Shown here piece after piece: positions 60,805 to 64,000 of a stretch of DNA of 64,000 bases. Position 1 is the stretch's first letter. Each line of letters opens with the position of its first letter. The translations under genes and the position numbers were made by a program. The notes below the pieces were generated by a model, which did no database searches, was not told where the DNA came from, and worked only from the letters and a program-made list of their open reading frames with translations. This DNA comes from JAPWJZ01 sp964575605 (GTDB lineage: Bacteria > Pseudomonadota > Alphaproteobacteria > Micavibrionales > UBA2020), in the NCBI GenBank assembly GCA_964575605.1, contig CAZNRN010000019.1, forward strand, positions 10,501-74,500, in the 5' to 3' direction.

Positions 60805-61632
60805 ATGAGCATCGCAGACGATAAACAAGAACAGCCGACGCGAAAGTTTTCGCTGCTCGACCCGGTGCAGGCGCTGGGCGCAACCATCATGAGTTTCCTG
60901 GGCGGTGCCGGTCGTTTGTCGCTCTTTACCGGCCGCAGCATCGCCAGCTGCTTTACGCCGCCGTTCTACCCGCGGCTTTTCCTGCGGCAGGTGATCGACA
61001 TCGGTTATTACTCGCTGCCCGTCGTCGGCATGACGGCGCTGTTCACCGGTATGGTGCTGGCGCTGCAAAGCTACACCGGCTTCTCGCGCTTCTCGGCCGA
61101 GGGCGCGGTTGCGACCGTGGTTGTCCTGTCGGTGACGCGCGAGCTTGCGCCTGTGCTGGCGGGCCTGATGGTGGCGGGGCGCATCGGCGCGTCGATTGCG
61201 GCCGAGCTCGGCACCATGCGCGTGACGGAGCAGATTGACGCCCTCACGACGCTTTCCACCAACCCCTTCAAATACCTTGTCGCGCCGCGCATTCTGGCCG
61301 GCACGCTGATGCTGCCCGCCCTGGTGCTGGTGGCCGACATCATCGGGGTTTTCGGCGGCTACCTTGTGGGCGTCTACAAACTTGGCTTCGCGCCGCAGAA
61401 CTACATGCACAAGACATGGGAATACCTGACGCATGATGACGTGATGTCCGGCCTGTGGAAAGCGGCCGCATTTGGTTTCATCGTCACGCTGATGGGCTGC
61501 TACCACGGCTATAACTCGAAGCGCGGCGCGCAGGGCGTGGGCGCGGCGGTGACGACAGCGGTCGTTTCGGCCTCCATCCTCATCCTTATTTCCAACTACC
61601 TGCTCACGCAGTTTTTCTTCGCGGGGAAATAA
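60805..61632 (+). CDS. mlaE: Mla phospholipid ABC transporter permease
   Basis: 275 aa. MlaE/permease family: five to six membrane helices; ALFTGMVLALQSYTGFSRF and the signature VTRELAPVLAGLMVAGRIGASIAAELGTMRVTEQIDAL. Works with MlaF (next gene) and MlaD (gene at 18.3 kb). Six bases after alr; stop overlaps mlaF start by one base. Confidence 0.92.
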   Translation: MSIADDKQEQPTRKFSLLDPVQALGATIMSFLGGAGRLSLFTGRSIASCFTPPFYPRLFLRQVIDIGYYSLPVVGMTALFTGMVLALQSYTGFSRFSAEGAVATVVVLSVTRELAPVLAGLMVAGRIGASIAAELGTMRVTEQIDALTTLSTNPFKYLVAPRILAGTLMLPALVLVADIIGVFGGYLVGVYKLGFAPQNYMHKTWEYLTHDDVMSGLWKAAAFGFIVTLMGCYHGYNSKRGAQGVGAAVTTAVVSASILILISNYLLTQFFFAGK

Positions 61633-62402
61633 TGGCCGAAGCAGCAAAGAAACTCGAGCTTAACGGCGTCACGAAATCCTTCGGCAGCAACCATGTGCTG
61701 CGCGGCGTGAACCTGTCGATCGACAAGGGCAAGTCGCTGGTCGTCATCGGCGGTTCGGGCACTGGCAAATCGGTGATGATCAAATGCGTGCTGGGGCTTA
61801 TCCATCCCGACAAGGGCTCGATCAAGGTCGACGGCGTCGAAACCGTCCAGGCCAAGGGCTCCGACCGCGACGACCTCATGAAAAAATTCGGCATGCTGTT
61901 TCAGGGCGGCGCGCTCTTCGATTCACTTCCTATCTGGGAAAACGTTGCCTTCGGCCTCATCCAGGGCAAGGGCATGGGCAGGAACGAGGCCAAGGGCATC
62001 GCGATTGAAAAGCTGCGCGCTGTCGGGCTTCCCGCCCGCGTCGGCAATCTCCTGCCTGCGGAACTGTCAGGCGGCATGCAAAAGCGCGTCGGCCTGGCGC
62101 GCGCCATCGCCTCGAACCCCGAAATCATTTTCTTCGACGAACCGACCACGGGCCTCGACCCCATCATGGCCGACGTCATCAACGACCTTATCATCGAAAC
62201 CTCCAAGGGCCTCGGCGCGACGGCGCTGTCGATCACGCACGACATGGCCTCCGCCCGCAAGATCGCGGATGATATTGCAATGATTTACAAGGGCCAGATC
62301 ATCTGGCAGGGCAGCGCAAAAGACATCGACCACTCGGGCAACGAATATGTCGACCAGTTCATCAAGGGCCAGGCGCATGGCCCCATCAAAATGGAAGTCT
62401 AG
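61632..62402 (+). CDS. mlaF: Mla ABC transporter ATP-binding protein
   Basis: 256 aa. Walker A IGGSGTGKSVMIK, Q-loop LFQGGALFDSL, ABC signature LSGGMQKRVGLARAI, Walker B IIFFDEPTTGLDPI, H-loop SITHDMA. Energises phospholipid movement between membranes. Shares one base with the mlaE stop (TAATG). Confidence 0.93.
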   Translation: MAEAAKKLELNGVTKSFGSNHVLRGVNLSIDKGKSLVVIGGSGTGKSVMIKCVLGLIHPDKGSIKVDGVETVQAKGSDRDDLMKKFGMLFQGGALFDSLPIWENVAFGLIQGKGMGRNEAKGIAIEKLRAVGLPARVGNLLPAELSGGMQKRVGLARAIASNPEIIFFDEPTTGLDPIMADVINDLIIETSKGLGATALSITHDMASARKIADDIAMIYKGQIIWQGSAKDIDHSGNEYVDQFIKGQAHGPIKMEV

Positions 62403-62405
62403 GAT

Positions 62406-64000
62406 ATGGCCGAAACACCGCGCCCGAAACGCGAACTGAAAGCACAGCGCAGCAAAGCCCCCGAAACAACACCCGAACAGCCCGCCGAAAAACCCAAAAA
62501 GAAAAAGGGCGGGGGCGGCTTCTTTTCGCGCCTGCTGATGCTGGGCTTCTCGCTTGGCATCATTGGCATTATCGGGGGAGGCCTTGCGATTGCGGGCATC
62601 CTCTTCTATTTCGGCCGCGACCTGCCGGATTACTCGGCGCTGACCAACTATGATCCGCCCATCGTCACGCGCGCCTATGCCGCCGACGGCCGCCTGCTGG
62701 CCGAATTCGCCTTTGAAAAACGCGTCTTCGTCCCCATCACCGAAGTGCCCGAGCTGGTGAAACAGGCCTTTATGTCGGCTGAGGACAAGAACTTCTACAC
62801 CCACCCCGGCATCGACCCGACCGGCATCATCCGCGCCGTCCTGACCAACCTGAAAAACACCGGCAGCGACAGGCGCCTCAAGGGTGCTTCCACCATCACG
62901 CAGCAGGTCGCGAAAAACTTCCTGCTGAAAGACGAAGTTGCGGCGGAATCGGGGGACAAGGTCGCGAAATTCGGCCGCAAGATCCGCGAGGCGATTTTGG
63001 CCTTCCGCATCGAACAGGCGCTGACCAAGGATAAAATCTTCGAGCTCTACCTGAACCAGATCTATCTGGGCGCGCGCAGCTACGGCGTCGCTGCGGCCTC
63101 GCTGGAATATTTCAACAAGCCGCTGAACGAGCTGTCCGTCGCCGAAGCCGCTTTCCTGGGCGGGTTGCCCAAGGCGCCCTCGGATTACAACCCCGAGCGT
63201 TACTACAACGCAGCCCTCGGCCGCCGCAACGACGTGCTGCAGCAGATGTGGGAAAACAAATACATCACTGACGGGGAATACAAGACGGCCAAGGAAAGCC
63301 CCGTCACCGTCATCCACCGCGACGAAAACCAGTACGTCAACCACCCGTACTTCGCCGAGGAAGTCCGCCGCAAACTGCTGGAGCTGTACGGCGAGAAGGG
63401 CGTGCTCGAAAACGGCCTGATCGCGCATACGACCGTCGTGCCCGATTACCAAAAAATCGCCGAAAACGCGCTGCGCCACGGCTTGCAGAACTACGATATG
63501 CGTTACGGCCTGCACAGCGACCCCGTCAAAAACATTTCCACCACCAACTGGGAAGAGAACATCAAGGGCGTCGACGACCCCGCCGGCACCGGCGACATGC
63601 AGCTGGGCGTGGTGCTGGAAACCGGCGACAAGATAGCGACCATCGGCCTGAAAAACGGCAAGAAAGCCGTCATCACCTTCAACAAGATGAAATGGGCCAA
63701 ACGCAAGGGCCACAGCGCGCCCGCGAAAGTCAGCGACGTGCTGAAGGTCGGCGACGTCTGGCTGACCGAACCGGCCGACGAGGAAGACAACGGCCTTCCC
63801 GTGCATTGGCTGCGGCAAATTCCCGACATCCAGGGCGGCATCATTGTCATGGACCCGCACACAGGCCGCATCTTCGCCATCGCCGGCGGCTTCAGCTACG
63901 AGATGAGCCAGTTCAACCGCGCCTCGCAGGCCGTGCGCCAGCCGGGCTCCGCCTTCAAGCCCTTCGTCTACCTCGCGGGCCTCGAGGCGGGCTTTACGCC
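62406..64000 (+). CDS. mrcA: Penicillin-binding protein 1A, 3' end cut by window edge
   Basis: At least 531 codons from ATG 62406, frame open at the right edge. A Lys-rich cytoplasmic start and one membrane helix precede the glycosyltransferase domain (SAEDKNFYTHPGID with the catalytic Glu, KGASTITQQVAKNF, KDKIFELYLNQIYLGARSYG). An OB-like insertion typical of PBP1A follows, then the transpeptidase begins: RQPGSAFKPFVYL contains the catalytic Ser of S-x-x-K. Polymerises and cross-links peptidoglycan. Follows mlaF by 3 bp. Confidence 0.92.
   Translation, partial: MAETPRPKRELKAQRSKAPETTPEQPAEKPKKKKGGGGFFSRLLMLGFSLGIIGIIGGGLAIAGILFYFGRDLPDYSALTNYDPPIVTRAYAADGRLLAEFAFEKRVFVPITEVPELVKQAFMSAEDKNFYTHPGIDPTGIIRAVLTNLKNTGSDRRLKGASTITQQVAKNFLLKDEVAAESGDKVAKFGRKIREAILAFRIEQALTKDKIFELYLNQIYLGARSYGVAAASLEYFNKPLNELSVAEAAFLGGLPKAPSDYNPERYYNAALGRRNDVLQQMWENKYITDGEYKTAKESPVTVIHRDENQYVNHPYFAEEVRRKLLELYGEKGVLENGLIAHTTVVPDYQKIAENALRHGLQNYDMRYGLHSDPVKNISTTNWEENIKGVDDPAGTGDMQLGVVLETGDKIATIGLKNGKKAVITFNKMKWAKRKGHSAPAKVSDVLKVGDVWLTEPADEEDNGLPVHWLRQIPDIQGGIIVMDPHTGRIFAIAGGFSYEMSQFNRASQAVRQPGSAFKPFVYLAGLEAGFT

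Overview
This 64 kb window looks like a chromosomal segment of an alphaproteobacterium with fairly high GC. Supporting markers are the run of genes for NDUFA12, an MlaD-like protein, a DUF2155 protein and aat; a DivL-type kinase next to ahcY; rne followed by an N-acetylmuramoyl-L-alanine amidase; and a regulatory-type PTS set with hprK and rapZ. I saw no rRNA, tRNA, CRISPR array, insertion sequence or prophage. Two genes run off the edges: an HD/SpoT-like protein on the left and penicillin-binding protein 1A on the right. Genus and family cannot be fixed from sequence alone; the many ankyrin proteins would fit a Micavibrio-like or host-interacting lineage, but that is a guess.

Layout. 1-5.6 kb: edge HD-like protein, N-formylglutamate amidohydrolase, argE, an unknown protein and two tandem HEVTH metallopeptidase-like proteins. 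5.7-8.2 kb: ubiquinone-pathway monooxygenase, ihfB, LapA-domain protein, Nudix. 8.2-11.4 kb: a translationally coupled three-gene operon of a FecR-domain protein and two paralogous multi-pass membrane proteins. 11.5-17 kb: ohr, MFS transporter, P-loop kinase, Old Yellow Enzyme, two GNATs and a FixH-like protein. 17-19.3 kb: aat converging on, and deeply overlapping, the DUF2155/MlaD/NDUFA12 operon. 19.5-22 kb: a class II ribonucleotide reductase homologue that has lost its catalytic cysteines. 22-25.2 kb: a four-gene operon made only of ankyrin proteins. 25.5-33.2 kb: a small protein, RidA-family protein, pyrF, accD-folC, then hprK-rapZ-EIIA-HPr-EI. 33.2-44.9 kb: another ankyrin protein, ahcY, divL, rne, amidase, a tiny lipoprotein, an L,D-transpeptidase and a RimJ-type acetyltransferase. 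45-54 kb: YqgE, another ankyrin protein with a divergent membrane protein, then fatty-acid synthesis genes (fabD, fabG, acpP, fabF) with mltG and unrelated genes interspersed. 54-64 kb: a repeat protein, rpsF-rpsR-rplI, a PcfJ-like/leucine-rich protein, dnaB, alr, mlaE-mlaF and the start of PBP1A.

Most of the window is housekeeping: envelope (mla, amidase, Ldt, MltG, PBP1A), fatty acids, translation, replication and carbon/nitrogen signalling. The unusual content is the accessory layer. All six ankyrin proteins, plus one non-ankyrin membrane protein, end in a similar short basic tail built around hydrophobic-x-Leu-Lys-x-Pro, which suggests a shared targeting or processing signal. Other points worth a second look are the catalytically dead RNR paralogue, the 322-bp tail-to-tail overlap of aat with the DUF2155 gene, the FecR/membrane-paralogue operon, the PcfJ-LRR fusion, a 10-bp hairpin that buries the ribosome-binding site of the RidA gene, and a RapZ lacking its Walker A lysine.
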